NCBI GenBank assembly: GCA_900754085.1
Contig: CAAEBO010000002.1
Coordinates: 1 to 23,878 of the forward strand
Direction: 5' to 3'
Length of the DNA: 23,878 nt
DNA from: Clostridia bacterium
GTDB lineage: Bacteria > Bacillota > Clostridia > TANB77 > CAG-508
Below, piece by piece: positions 1 to 7,352 of this stretch. Within the stretch, counting starts at the first letter, position 1. Each line of letters starts with the position of its first letter. The translations under genes were made by a program, and so were the position numbers. Under the pieces are notes generated by a model. That model had not been told where the DNA came from and made no database searches. It worked only from the letters and a program-made list of their open reading frames with translations.

Positions 1-71
1 ATTTTTATTGCTTAAATTATATTACAATGTTATTAATAAAATTTCAAGTATTTTTTATAAGTTTAGCATAT

Positions 72-584
72 TTAGAAAGGAAATAGTCCAAATAAATATC
101 CTACTGGCATATAGTAAACTACAATTAATCCTCCTGCTAAAAGAGCTAATTTTTCTGTTTGAGTAAGTTCTACATCTATTGGATTTAATAAATATTCTGG
201 AGCTGTATCTGACATAGAAATTTCTACTTTTTCTGTTCCTTGGCACTTATATTTTATTGTAAAATATTGACTTTCGTTTGGCTCTAATTTAAATATCTTA
301 GCATAACCTGTATTTATATTATTTTCGTATTCTGAATAGCAATCTAGTTTAATATATTTATTTTCTATTGTACTACCTGTCGTATTTGTTATATTTCCAT
401 ATATATATCCATTCGCATTTGTAGCTTTAGAATCTATTATTTCTATTTTTGGATTTTCAAATAATACTTTACATTCTTTTGGCTTATACATTGATATTAT
501 TAATAATTTCGAAATAATAGAAACTATAATAAATGCTCCTATTAATGCTAATGCGTATTTAAGGTATCTCTTAAATTTGTCCAT
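72..584 (-). CDS. Small membrane-anchored protein with extracytoplasmic beta domain, function unknown
   Basis: 170 residues. A hydrophobic segment at about residues 10-33 is followed by a polar domain (about 34-140) rich in Asn, Thr, Tyr and Ser, then a second hydrophobic segment at about 146-168, so the chain is probably anchored at both ends with the middle outside the cytoplasm. The stretch from GYIYGNITNTTGSTIENKY to the FTIKYKC region has the pattern of FxLYD-like or Ig-like bacterial domains (a newly formed versus inherited strand pair and 'L-x-P-N-E' turn), but I assign no family. The start ATG follows AAGGAG at 6 nt. It has its own promoter (617-645) and follows an unknown three-gene unit. 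Function is not inferable; the gene itself is well supported. Confidence 0.8.
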   Translation of the reverse strand: MDKFKRYLKYALALIGAFIIVSIISKLLIISMYKPKECKVLFENPKIEIIDSKATNANGYIYGNITNTTGSTIENKYIKLDCYSEYENNINTGYAKIFKLEPNESQYFTIKYKCQGTEKVEISMSDTAPEYLLNPIDVELTQTEKLALLAGGLIVVYYMPVGYLFGLFPF

Positions 585-616
585 TTTTTGCTCCTTTTTC
601 TTTTATTTTCCTTTAT

Positions 617-645
617 ATTATATAATAGTATACATAAATTGTAAA
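617..645 (-). promoter_or_regulatory. Sigma-A-like promoter for the 170-aa membrane protein
   Basis: Read on the minus strand: TTTACA (645-640), 17-bp spacer, TATAAT (622-617). It lies 33 bp upstream of the ATG at 584, giving a leader of about 26 nt. The element is embedded in the inverted repeat at 618-660. Confidence 0.6.
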
Positions 646-660
646 TATACTATTATATAA
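618..660. repeat. Perfect 15-bp inverted repeat over promoter and upstream stop codon
   Basis: Arms 618-632 and 646-660 are exact reverse complements, separated by 13 bases. The repeat overlaps the TAA of the upstream gene (653-655), the -10 box and part of the spacer of the downstream promoter. No T-run follows on the minus strand, so it is not a classical terminator. It may be an operator or an mRNA hairpin; being very AT-rich, it could also be partly compositional. Confidence 0.5.
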
Positions 661-1024
661 ATTCTCCTACACTCTCTAACATATATTCGTATATAGAATC
701 TATTGTACCTGCTAAATATATTATGTCATCATTAGTAATGTTTTCTTCCTCTATTTGGTTATACTCTGCATTTATGGCTATCATTTCGTTAAATAATTTC
801 TCGTCTTTTTCTTTATAAGTATTTATTATATTTATAACTGTTGATTGTTCTAAATTTATATTATATTTATGTTTTATGTATTTTATATTTATATATTCTA
901 AAATTGTTGCTAGTTTAAAATAGGCTTCTTTATTATTTCCTTTTTTAATTAATTCCCTTATTTTTATTAACTTTTCTTTTAAATAATTATTAGTTTCTAA
1001 TTTATTTGTAATTTCTTCCCCCAT
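653..1024 (-). CDS. Helical protein of unknown function, last gene of a three-gene unit
   Basis: 123 residues, predicted by eye to be almost entirely alpha-helical and strongly charged (Lys/Glu/Asn rich), with no membrane segment or signal peptide. Helices span roughly 8-27, 30-52, 60-85 and 98-121. The arrangement (a short GNNKEAYFKLATILEYINIKY helical hairpin) is loosely reminiscent of HEPN-like bundles, but the catalytic RxxxxH of HEPN nucleases is absent, so I make no assignment. Its ATG overlaps the TAA of the 345-residue gene by one base (TAATG), and GGAG/GGAAG lies just upstream, which indicates translational coupling. The two products probably act together. Confidence 0.75.
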   Translation of the reverse strand: MGEEITNKLETNNYLKEKLIKIRELIKKGNNKEAYFKLATILEYINIKYIKHKYNINLEQSTVINIINTYKEKDEKLFNEMIAINAEYNQIEEENITNDDIIYLAGTIDSIYEYMLESVGEFI

Positions 1025-2061
1025 TATCTTCCATCTCCTTCGTCTTTTCTATGTATAATATCTATTTCTTCTTTTGTTAAACCTGCTTTTACAGCAATTT
1101 CGTGAGCTTCTTTCTTTGATTTTAATTTTTTTAATGATTCTATTAGCTCTTCTGTACTTTTTGATAAAAAGCTTTCTTGATATTTTGAAGCTCTATCTGA
1201 TAATAAAACATTTTCCGTTTGATATATAGGATATGTATATTTATATTCGGATAATGAAGTTATTAATTCTGGTGCATATATGTGTACAGACATTTGACCA
1301 AAGCAAGGTATATCTATAACAAATATATTTTCTTCTTTTTTAGTTTTTCCGTTTCGTATCTTTGCTAAACCAAATGACTGATCTTTATCTTCTTTAAGAA
1401 GATCTATACTTTCTGCAATTGCCTCATCTTTTACTGCCATACTATTTATATAAGCTTTAGCTAATACATCATATCCCATTTGTTTTAATTTAGATATTTG
1501 TTCATTTCCAATTCCTTTTTTTGTCAATTGCATTTTAGCAATTTTAGTAGCTTTGTTGTTCATATTCTTCTCTGCTATAAAATATCTGTGTAAAGATAAT
1601 GTTATACTATTTATTTCACTTTCATTAAAATCATACATTAAAGTTTCAAATTCTTCATTTTCTATATTCTCTTTTGTAATCATATCACTTAATAATTTCT
1701 TTTGTGCTGTTCTACAAACATGTGCTATTTTATTTGCATAAAATATTTCTAATGCTTTCTCTGTTACTGGAATTCCTTCTGCAGCTTCAATTACATCATG
1801 CAGTTTAAAATCTTTTTCTAATTTAATTTGTTTATTTTTTGGCTTTTTGCTTTCAATATCTCTAAAATCCAATTTATATGTACTATTTATTGTTTCGATT
1901 GTTTTAGCAATAAGCTCTAATCTTTCTATATTATTTAAAGAAATGTAATTAGGTAACTCGAATTTATACCCTTCGTTCTTAAAATATTTTACAATTCCAT
2001 TATTTTTTTGCATTCTAATTTCTCTATTTAGTCTTGCATAATTTATTCCTTCTTTGCCCAT
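1024..2061 (-). CDS. 345-aa protein of unknown function
   Basis: Soluble, highly charged 345-residue protein that I do not recognise. The first two thirds look helical. A more beta-like stretch around residues 250-285 contains FVIDIPCFGQMSVHIYAPE, followed by a helical tail with repeated Ser-Glu/Lys segments. There is no signal peptide or membrane helix and no obvious catalytic motif. I chose the ATG at 2061 because AAGGTG lies 6 nt upstream. The same frame stays open upstream to about 2115 but offers only a TTG without a suitable ribosome binding site. It sits 37 nt after the 76-residue gene and overlaps the next gene by one base, so the three probably form an operon. Confidence 0.75.
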   Translation of the reverse strand: MGKEGINYARLNREIRMQKNNGIVKYFKNEGYKFELPNYISLNNIERLELIAKTIETINSTYKLDFRDIESKKPKNKQIKLEKDFKLHDVIEAAEGIPVTEKALEIFYANKIAHVCRTAQKKLLSDMITKENIENEEFETLMYDFNESEINSITLSLHRYFIAEKNMNNKATKIAKMQLTKKGIGNEQISKLKQMGYDVLAKAYINSMAVKDEAIAESIDLLKEDKDQSFGLAKIRNGKTKKEENIFVIDIPCFGQMSVHIYAPELITSLSEYKYTYPIYQTENVLLSDRASKYQESFLSKSTEELIESLKKLKSKKEAHEIAVKAGLTKEEIDIIHRKDEGDGR

Positions 2062-2098
2062 ATACATCACCTTTTTATATAAATTGAGGCAGGTCTTT

Positions 2099-2329
2099 TC
2101 ATCCCCGCCCCTCAACTAATTCTTTTACCTGATCCCGATATGCTTTTAGCATATCAAGAGTTTCTGGTGAATCTTCTTCTAATAAGTCCCGTACTGCTGC
2201 TGTTATTCCCATTAACTTTGCTTCAATAGACAAAATTTTTAAAGAATTAGTTCCTTCTGGAGGAGTCTTTATGAACCCATCAATTAATGAGTTTATTTCA
2301 GACACCAATGTTGTATTTCCATTCCCCAT
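2099..2329 (-). CDS. Small acidic helical protein, first gene of an unknown operon, unusual codon use
   Basis: 76 residues, apparently two or three amphipathic helices with a loop around KTPPEGTN, no Cys or Trp, no membrane segment. The ATG follows GGAGG at 8 nt and a TTTACA-17-TATAAT promoter lies upstream. All three Arg codons are CGG (residues in AVRD, AYRD and EGRG), a triplet I did not find in frame in any housekeeping gene here, and the 3' end is locally GC-rich. This suggests recent acquisition or different codon selection. The last CGG is followed by only GGA and TGA. Function unknown; reality is supported by promoter, ribosome binding site and operon position. Confidence 0.7.
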   Translation of the reverse strand: MGNGNTTLVSEINSLIDGFIKTPPEGTNSLKILSIEAKLMGITAAVRDLLEEDSPETLDMLKAYRDQVKELVEGRG

Positions 2330-2371
2330 ATGTATTTCCTCCTATGTGTATATTATACTGTTACCTTTTTT

Positions 2372-2400
2372 ATTATAACATATTTTTCTACTTATGTAAA
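2372..2400 (-). promoter_or_regulatory. Sigma-A-like promoter for the 76/345/123-aa operon
   Basis: On the minus strand TTTACA (2400-2395), 17-bp spacer, TATAAT (2377-2372). It lies about 43 bp upstream of the ATG at 2329, giving a short leader that carries the GGAGG ribosome binding site. Confidence 0.7.
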
Positions 2401-2494
2401 TTTATATTAAAAAAGTGTGTAATTAACTTGTAATAATGTCACAACATAATCAGATAAATATTTTTTAAGAGATTTTTAGATTATTTAATAAAAA

Positions 2495-2542
2495 AAAGAG
2501 CTTCTCTTTTACACTTGTATAAGTGTAATTTGAAACTCTTTT
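2495..2542 (-). terminator. Intrinsic terminator of pyk
   Basis: On the minus strand a perfect 8-bp stem (arms 2528-2521 and 2516-2509, 4-base loop) is enclosed by a second AAAGAG/CTCTTT pairing and followed by a run of T at 2498-2488. It begins about 13 bases after the pyk stop codon. Confidence 0.85.
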
Positions 2543-2554
2543 AATATTTAAAAA

Positions 2555-4009
2555 TTATATTTTTAATATTCCACCAACTGTTTTGTTAACAGCATATTTT
2601 GATTTTTCTTTGCTCATTATTTGTGGTCCACCACATAAAACAGCTGTATCTCCTTCTTCTAGATTTCCTAATTCTATTAATTTTGCTACACCCTTTTCAA
2701 TTGTGTCATCTATATCTGCTCCGTCTTTTACTAGAACTGGGTATACATTCCATACTGGACCTAATTGGTTATATACTTTTTCTGAATCTGTTATAGCAAA
2801 TATTGGGCAAGCTGCTCCATAACCTGCTAATCTTCTTGCAGAATTTCCTGTATGTGTATAATCTATTATAGCATCTGCTTTAATATCTCTTGCTGTAACA
2901 CATGTTGTATATGCTGCATGAGATTCAATATCTGCTTCTGCAACATTCCAATCTTTTTTAGTAAATCTTTTCCAATAGTTTATTGTAGGTTCTACACTTT
3001 TTGCTATTTTTACCATTGCATTAACACAGTCTAATGGATAGTCTCCCATAGCTGTTTCACCAGAAAGCATTATACAACTTGTACGATCGTAAATAGCGTT
3101 TGCAACATCACTTACTTCTGCTCTTGTTGGTAATGGGTTGTTTGTCATACTTTCTAACATTTGTGTAGCTGTTATTACTAATTTTCCTTCTTCGTTACAT
3201 CTTTTTATAAATCTTTTTTGTACAACTGGTACTTGTTCGAATGGAACTTCTACAGCCATGTCACCACGAGCTACCATGATACCATCACAAGCTGCTAAAA
3301 TTTCTTCGAAGTTATCGATTCCTTCTTGGTTTTCGATTTTTGCTAGAATTTTAACGTTTTCTCCACCGTTATCATCTAATACTTTACGCATTTCTGCTAT
3401 GTCTTCTTTTGTTCTTACAAAAGATGCAGCAACATAGTCAAATCCTACTTTTGCACCATTTGATAAGTCGTTTATATCTTTAGGGCTTAAGAATGGTATT
3501 TTTACAGAAACACCTGGTACATTTATACTTTTTCTTGAACCAGCTCCTCCACCATTTAATACTGTTCCTACGATATCTTTTCCTACTATTTCGTCTACTC
3601 TTACTTGAATTTTTCCGTCATCAATTAAAATTAAGTTTCCTGGTTTTACATCTTTGTATAAATCTTTGTAAGATAAAGATGTTCCTTCTTCATCTCCTAA
3701 TCTATCTTCATAAAAGAATGTATATCTTTGACCTTCTTTTAATTCTACTTTTACATCTCTTCCTACTTTATTTAAAGCTGTTCTTATTTCTGGTCCCTTT
3801 GTATCTAACATTACAGAAACTGGTAGACCTAATTCTTTTCTTATTTCAAAAAATCTTGCTATTTTGTCTTTTTGTTCCTCATAATCTCCATGAGAAAAAT
3901 TAATTCTTGCAATAGACATTCCAGCTTTCATTAATTCATCCATTCTATTTTCTACTGCTGGTCCTATTGTACATACAATATTTGTTTTTCTTAAATTTCT
4001 TTCTTTCAA
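2555..4009 (-). CDS. pyk: Pyruvate kinase
   Basis: 484 residues. It transfers phosphate from phosphoenolpyruvate to ADP in the last step of glycolysis, in the cytosol. Family motifs are present in order: TNIVCTIGPA at 9-18, INFSHGD at 36-42 (phosphate and K+ site), MLDTKGPEIRT at 67-77, KIENQEG at 224-230 (catalytic Lys224, metal ligand Glu226), ARGDMAVEVP at 247-256 (metal ligand Asp250), TATQMLESM at 280-288 and MLSGETAMGDYP at 314-325. The B domain lies between about 75 and 180. Length fits the short form without the extra C-terminal PEP-utiliser-like domain found in Bacillus. The start is TTG, chosen because GGAGG stands 8 nt upstream and no better ATG exists before the conserved N-terminus. 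It is not adjacent to a pfkA gene here; it has its own promoter and terminator. Confidence 0.97.
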   Translation of the reverse strand: MKERNLRKTNIVCTIGPAVENRMDELMKAGMSIARINFSHGDYEEQKDKIARFFEIRKELGLPVSVMLDTKGPEIRTALNKVGRDVKVELKEGQRYTFFYEDRLGDEEGTSLSYKDLYKDVKPGNLILIDDGKIQVRVDEIVGKDIVGTVLNGGGAGSRKSINVPGVSVKIPFLSPKDINDLSNGAKVGFDYVAASFVRTKEDIAEMRKVLDDNGGENVKILAKIENQEGIDNFEEILAACDGIMVARGDMAVEVPFEQVPVVQKRFIKRCNEEGKLVITATQMLESMTNNPLPTRAEVSDVANAIYDRTSCIMLSGETAMGDYPLDCVNAMVKIAKSVEPTINYWKRFTKKDWNVAEADIESHAAYTTCVTARDIKADAIIDYTHTGNSARRLAGYGAACPIFAITDSEKVYNQLGPVWNVYPVLVKDGADIDDTIEKGVAKLIELGNLEEGDTAVLCGGPQIMSKEKSKYAVNKTVGGILKI

Positions 4010-4042
4010 AATAATTACCTCCTAGAATTGACACTATTTAGT

Positions 4043-4071
4043 ATTATAGCATATATTTTTCGCCTTAACAA
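4043..4071 (-). promoter_or_regulatory. Promoter of pyk
   Basis: On the minus strand TTGTTA (4071-4066), 17-bp spacer, TATAAT (4048-4043), with TG one base upstream of the -10 box (extended -10). The -35 box lies within 20 bp of the spoIIP stop codon and I see no terminator between the two genes, so some spoIIP transcripts may run into pyk. Confidence 0.7.
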
Positions 4072-4089
4072 TACATTTTTCTACATTTT

Positions 4090-5202
4090 TTAATTTTTAT
4101 TTAGTGCTTCATCCATAACTTTACTTAAGTATTTCATGCTGTTTAAACATTGTTCCATTGTATTCCCTGTAGCCCCTATCTCCATTATAGTTGCAGCTTT
4201 TGCCACATGTTGATTATATCTTGAATTTCTCACCATTATTGGTTTAAACAAACCTGGGTATAGCTCATTCCCTTTTTCAACAATTTTTATAGCATATTTC
4301 AAATTCTGAACCCATTCTTTGTGTGTAAGTCCACCTCCATCTGTTCCTATTACAAACATTATTTGTGCTACATAATCATCTCCAATCTTTACCGTTGGTG
4401 CGTATTCCCCTGCTTCTCCTACTGCATCTCTATGCAAATCTATAACAATTTGTGCATTTGGGTTTGCTACCAAATCATTCTTTATACTGCTAAGTGATCT
4501 ATTGTAAGAGCCACTATATGCAGGGTAATCATGGTAAGTTTCGTTATGTATTACATTAAACCCATAATTGGTTAATCTATTTTTTAGTTCTCTTCCTACT
4601 CTTACAACAGAAAAGTTTAAATCTGTTGTTCTAAAATTTCCACTTGGTGAATATTCAAATCCTGCACTTTGTGTATAGCTCTCACATGTATGTGTATGAT
4701 AAATAATAACGTCTTTTTTATTTTCTAATTCTATATTTTGAGTTAACATTTCCTCTGTTAATTCGTATTTGGACTCATTTTTTATTTTTACTCCTTTATA
4801 TTCGTTTGTATATTTATTGTTTATATTTCCACCAGATACAATTTCTGTATTTACTTCCGTCTTTGCCTCTTCTATTTCCTTCTCTTCTTTTGCAATTTCT
4901 ATGTTATTATTTACTTCATTTTTTGTTTCTTCCTCTTTTTTCTCTTTTTCTTTTATATATTTACTCATTTGTAATTCTGCAGTTAACATCTTTTCTGTAT
5001 TATCCCTATCCATACTTTTAAATTCTTTTAGCGAATTACCATTAGCCAAAATTATAGTATCTTCTATAAGAGGAACTAACGATACTTCTTTTATTTTTTC
5101 CTTTCCAATACCTATTATTTTTATAGTCGTCATTAATAAAAATGCTATTATTCCAAAAGATATAATAGCATTTTTGGCCTTTATTACTTTTACATTTACC
5201 AT
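4090..5202 (-). CDS. spoIIP: Stage II sporulation protein P (SpoIIP)
   Basis: 370 residues. SpoIIP is the amidase/endopeptidase that works with SpoIID and SpoIIM to thin septal peptidoglycan and drive engulfment; it sits in the mother-cell membrane facing the septum. A single N-terminal membrane helix (about 11-31) is followed by a charged, coiled-coil-like linker (about 60-125, Lys/Glu rich) and the SpoIIP catalytic domain (about 150-368). Visible zinc-amidase signatures are YHTHTCESYT (His169/His171, Glu174), DLHRDAVG (His257) and MEIGATGN (Glu341). The start ATG has AAGGGTG upstream at slightly long spacing. It stands alone rather than next to gpr, its usual Bacillus partner. A sigma-E-like promoter is proposed at 5237-5266. 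Confidence 0.95.
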   Translation of the reverse strand: MVNVKVIKAKNAIISFGIIAFLLMTTIKIIGIGKEKIKEVSLVPLIEDTIILANGNSLKEFKSMDRDNTEKMLTAELQMSKYIKEKEKKEEETKNEVNNNIEIAKEEKEIEEAKTEVNTEIVSGGNINNKYTNEYKGVKIKNESKYELTEEMLTQNIELENKKDVIIYHTHTCESYTQSAGFEYSPSGNFRTTDLNFSVVRVGRELKNRLTNYGFNVIHNETYHDYPAYSGSYNRSLSSIKNDLVANPNAQIVIDLHRDAVGEAGEYAPTVKIGDDYVAQIMFVIGTDGGGLTHKEWVQNLKYAIKIVEKGNELYPGLFKPIMVRNSRYNQHVAKAATIMEIGATGNTMEQCLNSMKYLSKVMDEALNKN

Positions 5203-5236
5203 AAATTCTTTTCACCCTTGTACATATATATATTTA

Positions 5237-5266
5237 TATATATATTCCAGTTGTAAAAAAATATGA
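5237..5266 (-). promoter_or_regulatory. Possible sigma-E-type promoter of spoIIP
   Basis: On the minus strand TCATATT (5266-5260) matches the KMATATT -35 of sigma-E promoters. After 15 bp comes TATATATA (5244-5237), a partial match to CATACAHT. The placement fits the known mother-cell expression of spoIIP, but the region is so AT-rich that the -10 match is weak evidence. Confidence 0.35.
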
Positions 5267-5315
5267 CAAATATTAAATAATATTTTAAAAAAGTATGGCT
5301 AAAATTTTCTAATAA

Positions 5316-5351
5316 AAAATCCCTTTATTAATTTTTTCAATTAACAAAGGG
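5316..5351 (-). terminator. Intrinsic terminator of the recJ-rel-MBL-hisS operon
   Basis: On the minus strand a 13-bp stem (5351-5339 with 5333-5321, one G-U pair, 5-base loop) starts with CCCTTT and is followed by ATTTTTTATT. It begins 6 bases after the hisS stop codon. Confidence 0.9.
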
Positions 5352-5357
5352 TAAATT

Positions 5358-6674
5358 TTAATTATTTATATTTTTTACTATTTCTTCTGCTTCCATATTA
5401 ATTTCTTTTTCTTCTCCGGTTTTCATATTTTTTAATTTTATTTTGTTTAAACTTATCTCATCATCACCTATAACAATTACATATGGTATTTCTAATTTAT
5501 CTGCATATTTAAATTTTGCTTTTAATTTTTTATTATTTAAATAAATTTCTGTATTTATTCCTAGTTTTCTTATCTCTGTTGATAATTGTATTGGTTTTTC
5601 TAAATTATCTGTTATTGGAATAATTAAAATGTCTGAAATAGATTTCTTTTCTGCTTTAACTATATTTAGCTCATTTAACTTATAAAAAAGTCTAGTAAGC
5701 CCTATAGATATTCCTACTCCTGGTAAGCTTTTTTCTGTATAATATTCTGCCAAGTTTTCATATCTACCACCAGAACATACACTTCCTAATTCTCTATAAT
5801 TGTTTAAAAATGTTTCGTATACTGTTCCTGTATAATAATCTAATCCTCTAGCTATTGTTAAATCTACTTTAAAATTAGCTTCTGGAACTCCAAATAATCT
5901 TACATTTTTTACTACTGTTTTTAATTCTTCTAAACCTTTTTTATAAACCTCGTTATCTATTCCTAAATTTTCTAGTTTTTCTATCTTTTCATCTGATGTT
6001 CCTTCTATCTCTATAAAATCTATTATAAATTTTATTTGTTTTTCTTCTACTCCTATTTTTTGTAATTCTTCAATTACAGCTACTTTTCCTATTTTATCTA
6101 TTTTGTCTATAATTCTTAAAATTTCTGTAGAATTTTCTTTTTGATTTATTCCTTCAAATAAACCATTTAAAATTTTTCTATTATTTATTTTAATAGTAAA
6201 ATCTTCAAATCCTAATTCTCTAAATAAGTTATAAATAACACTTGGTATTTCTGCATCATTTATTAAATCTAGTTCTCCATCACCAATTATGTCTATATCA
6301 CATTGGTAAAATTCTCTATATCTACCTTTTTGTGCACGTTCACCTCTATATACTTTTCCTATTTGATATCTTCTAAAAGGAAAACTTAAACTTCCATAAT
6401 TTTTAGCTACATATTTGGCAAGTGGCACTGTTAAGTCAAATCTTAACGCTAAATCGTTTTCACCTTTTTGAAATCTATATATTTGCTTTTCTGTTTCTCC
6501 TCCTGCCTTTGCAAGTAAAACTTCTGCTGATTCAATTATTGGTGTATCTAATGGTAAAAAACCAAATTTTTCATATGTCTTTTGAATTTTCTCTTTCATC
6601 TGATTAAATAAAATCTGTTCATTTGGTAATAATTCCATAAAACCAGATAATGTTCGTGGTTCTATTCTTTCCAT
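5358..6674 (-). CDS. hisS: Histidyl-tRNA synthetase
   Basis: 438 residues. A class II aminoacyl-tRNA synthetase that charges tRNA-His. Motif 2 with RGERAQKGRYREFYQCD begins at about residue 110; the HisRS-specific ARGLDYYTG is at 275-283 (Arg276 contacts histidine/ATP); motif 3 GVGISIGLTRL follows, and the C-terminal anticodon-binding domain occupies about 335-430. I place the start at the ATG at 6674, 8 nt after AAGGAG; the upstream in-frame GTG overlaps that ribosome binding site and is rejected. The gene is last in the recJ-rel-MBL-hisS operon, 20 nt behind the MBL gene, and is followed at once by a terminator. The histidyl-domain signatures and length favour HisS over the HisZ regulatory paralogue. 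Confidence 0.97.
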   Translation of the reverse strand: MERIEPRTLSGFMELLPNEQILFNQMKEKIQKTYEKFGFLPLDTPIIESAEVLLAKAGGETEKQIYRFQKGENDLALRFDLTVPLAKYVAKNYGSLSFPFRRYQIGKVYRGERAQKGRYREFYQCDIDIIGDGELDLINDAEIPSVIYNLFRELGFEDFTIKINNRKILNGLFEGINQKENSTEILRIIDKIDKIGKVAVIEELQKIGVEEKQIKFIIDFIEIEGTSDEKIEKLENLGIDNEVYKKGLEELKTVVKNVRLFGVPEANFKVDLTIARGLDYYTGTVYETFLNNYRELGSVCSGGRYENLAEYYTEKSLPGVGISIGLTRLFYKLNELNIVKAEKKSISDILIIPITDNLEKPIQLSTEIRKLGINTEIYLNNKKLKAKFKYADKLEIPYVIVIGDDEISLNKIKLKNMKTGEEKEINMEAEEIVKNINN

Positions 6675-6694
6675 ATCTCTCACTCCTTATTTTA

Positions 6695-7342
6695 TTAGTC
6701 TATATTTGGTTTTGATTCCAAATATATTGGTTTTTCGTCTCCTATTCTTGTTGGTTTTCCATGGCCTGGATATACTATTGTTTCGTTCGGCAATATTAAT
6801 AATTTTTTTATTATAGAATTCATGATATCATCAAAATTACTTGTTGGTAAATCTACTCTTCCCCATGCACCTTTAAATAATGTGTCACCTGAAAATAACA
6901 TACCTTCCTCTTTGCAATAAAGTGATGTTCCATCGTTTGTGTGACCTGGTGTATGAATAACTTTAAATTCCATATCTCCTACATGTAATATGTCTTCATC
7001 ATCTACAATAGCATCTTCTTTCACATTTAATGGTGGTATTCCAATATATTCTGAAAGTATAGGTGTTCCATTCTTTAAGTTTTCTCTTCCATTTCTATGT
7101 ATTAAAACTTTACCACCTTTACTATTTTTTAATTCGTTTACTCCATTAATATGGTCAGCATGGCAATGTGTTAAATATATATATTCTAATTTTGCATTTA
7201 GATTTTCTAAAATTTCTATTATTTTTTGCACATTACCAGCTGGGTCTATTACTATTGCTTCTTTCTTCTTCTCATCTATAACAATATAACAGTTAGTTTC
7301 TCCAACAAATTTCATTTGTACCTTTATTCTTTTTAGTATCAT
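6695..7342 (-). CDS. Metallo-beta-lactamase-fold hydrolase, glyoxalase II-like (YcbL type)
   Basis: 215 residues, a single cytosolic MBL-fold domain. The dinuclear metal site is complete: THCHADH (His59, His61, Asp63, His64), PGHT (His134), SGDTLF (Asp153) and PGHG (His194). These match the glyoxalase II/YcbL subgroup, which hydrolyses thioesters such as S-lactoylglutathione-like compounds; the C-terminal substrate-binding helical domain of classical GloB is missing, so the true substrate is unknown. Start ATG follows GGAG at 5 nt. It lies 10 nt after rel and 20 nt before hisS, a position this hydrolase commonly holds in Clostridia next to rel and dtd. Whether it takes part in the stringent response or translation quality is not known. 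Confidence 0.92.
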   Translation of the reverse strand: MILKRIKVQMKFVGETNCYIVIDEKKKEAIVIDPAGNVQKIIEILENLNAKLEYIYLTHCHADHINGVNELKNSKGGKVLIHRNGRENLKNGTPILSEYIGIPPLNVKEDAIVDDEDILHVGDMEFKVIHTPGHTNDGTSLYCKEEGMLFSGDTLFKGAWGRVDLPTSNFDDIMNSIIKKLLILPNETIVYPGHGKPTRIGDEKPIYLESKPNID

Positions 7343-7352
7343 AAAAACTCCT

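Noticed and set aside
1..71. Possible gene or terminator at the left edge
   Set aside because: Only AT-rich sequence without a convincing hairpin or reading frame is visible.
653..1024. HEPN nuclease assignment for the 123-aa protein
   Set aside because: The helical bundle is suggestive, but the RxxxxH catalytic motif is not present.
2062..2115. TTG start at 2115 for the 345-aa protein
   Set aside because: No ribosome binding site in front of the TTG, whereas ATG 2061 has AAGGTG at 6 nt.
2101..2329. Single-base errors at the CGG codons of the 76-aa gene
   Set aside because: Removing the C at the two internal CGG codons brings early stops or destroys the amphipathic pattern, so they read best as Arg.
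6675..6683. GTG start for hisS at 6683
   Set aside because: It overlaps the AAGGAG site; the ATG at 6674 has the right spacing.
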